A stretch of 5,433 bases of DNA from Sulfidibacterium sp964598065. GTDB taxonomy: Bacteria; Bacteroidota; Bacteroidia; Bacteroidales; F082. The first letter of the stretch is position 1; each line of letters begins with the position of its first letter. This document shows positions 5,291 to 5,433 of the stretch, in pieces. The notes below the pieces were generated by a model. It ran no database searches. It saw nothing but the letters and a program-made list of their open reading frames with translations, and was not told the origin of the DNA. The position numbers and the translations under genes were made by a program. The stretch covers positions 1-5,433 of the forward strand of contig CAZRAW010000145.1 of NCBI GenBank assembly GCA_964598065.1, given 5' to 3'.

Positions 5291-5298
5291 CAAATGTA
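5291..5298 (-). promoter_or_regulatory. Putative -7 promoter element of the metallophosphoesterase gene
   Basis: Reads TACATTTG on the minus strand, an exact match to TAnnTTTG. It ends 9 bases before ATG 5281, closer than the other boxes here, and lies inside the longer alternative frame, supporting the shorter protein. No good -33 element was seen. Confidence 0.45.
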
Positions 5299-5363
5299 AA
5301 TAAAAGATTGGTGAGTCAGGTTTAAAAAGGTCTTGGTTTCTCAGCCACTTTGCCAATTAGTGA

Positions 5364-5432
5364 TTAGCATTTTAGTGAATAAATTGCTTTTGCAGCATCA
5401 AGGGCAAATCTTTGGGAGAAGTCAGGAGACCG
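5364..5432 (-). CDS. Possible C-terminal end of an unrecognised protein (5' part outside window)
   Basis: A minus-strand frame open from the window edge encodes 22 residues, RSPDFSQRFALDAAKAIYSL plus KC, then TAA. The composition (FALDAAKAIYSL as an amphipathic helix) looks like a normal protein end, and the gene would lie 82 bases upstream of the metallophosphoesterase on the same strand. I do not recognise the family. With so few codons this could be chance. Confidence 0.3.
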   Translation of the reverse strand, partial: RSPDFSQRFALDAAKAIYSLKC

Positions 5433-5433
5433 A

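Noticed and set aside
5282..5356. 25-residue N-terminal extension of the metallophosphoesterase
   Set aside because: Contains the promoter box and no family sequence; the standard start MSTIGLLSDTHG is at 5281.

Overview
The window reads as chromosomal DNA from a member of the Bacteroidota (Bacteroidetes), probably a Bacteroidales-like lineage. Three things point there. First, matches to the Bacteroidetes -7 promoter element (TAnnTTTG) stand just upstream of several start codons, and Shine-Dalgarno sequences are mostly weak or absent. Second, there is a DUF4293 membrane protein, a family essentially confined to this phylum. Third, the Crp/Fnr regulator, SRPBCC protein and metallophosphoesterase all have Bacteroidetes-type sequences. 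No rRNA, tRNA, CRISPR array or intact insertion sequence is visible.

Layout, left to right. (1) Positions 1-1400, minus strand: most of an FAD-dependent glycerol-3-phosphate dehydrogenase (GlpD), with its C-terminal end cut by the window edge. (2) Positions 1650-2190, plus strand: a small AT-rich RelE/ParE-type toxin-antitoxin locus. The antitoxin is intact, but the toxin frame has lost contact with its start codon through a frameshift. (3) Positions 2373-2948, minus strand: a Crp/Fnr-family regulator. (4) Positions 2949-3262: a 314-base spacer holding two promoters and a more GC-rich patch of unknown origin. (5) Positions 3263-4095, plus strand: a two-gene operon of methylglyoxal synthase (mgsA) and an SRPBCC/AHSA1-type protein, overlapping by 4 bases. 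(6) Positions 4304-4774, plus strand: a DUF4293 four-helix membrane protein. (7) Positions 4778-5281, minus strand: a YfcE/MJ0936-type metallophosphoesterase, tail to tail with DUF4293. (8) Positions 5364-5432, minus strand: a possible C-terminal end of an unrecognised gene.

Metabolically, GlpD makes dihydroxyacetone phosphate (DHAP) and MgsA converts DHAP to methylglyoxal, so two enzymes of the same node lie about 1.9 kb apart with a Crp/Fnr regulator between them. Any regulatory link is inference. The remaining genes look like ordinary housekeeping or conserved-hypothetical genes.

I see no clear novel multi-gene system. The points most worth a second look are the frameshifted toxin beside an intact antitoxin, the coupled mgsA-SRPBCC pair, and the unexplained spacer patch at about 3020-3150.
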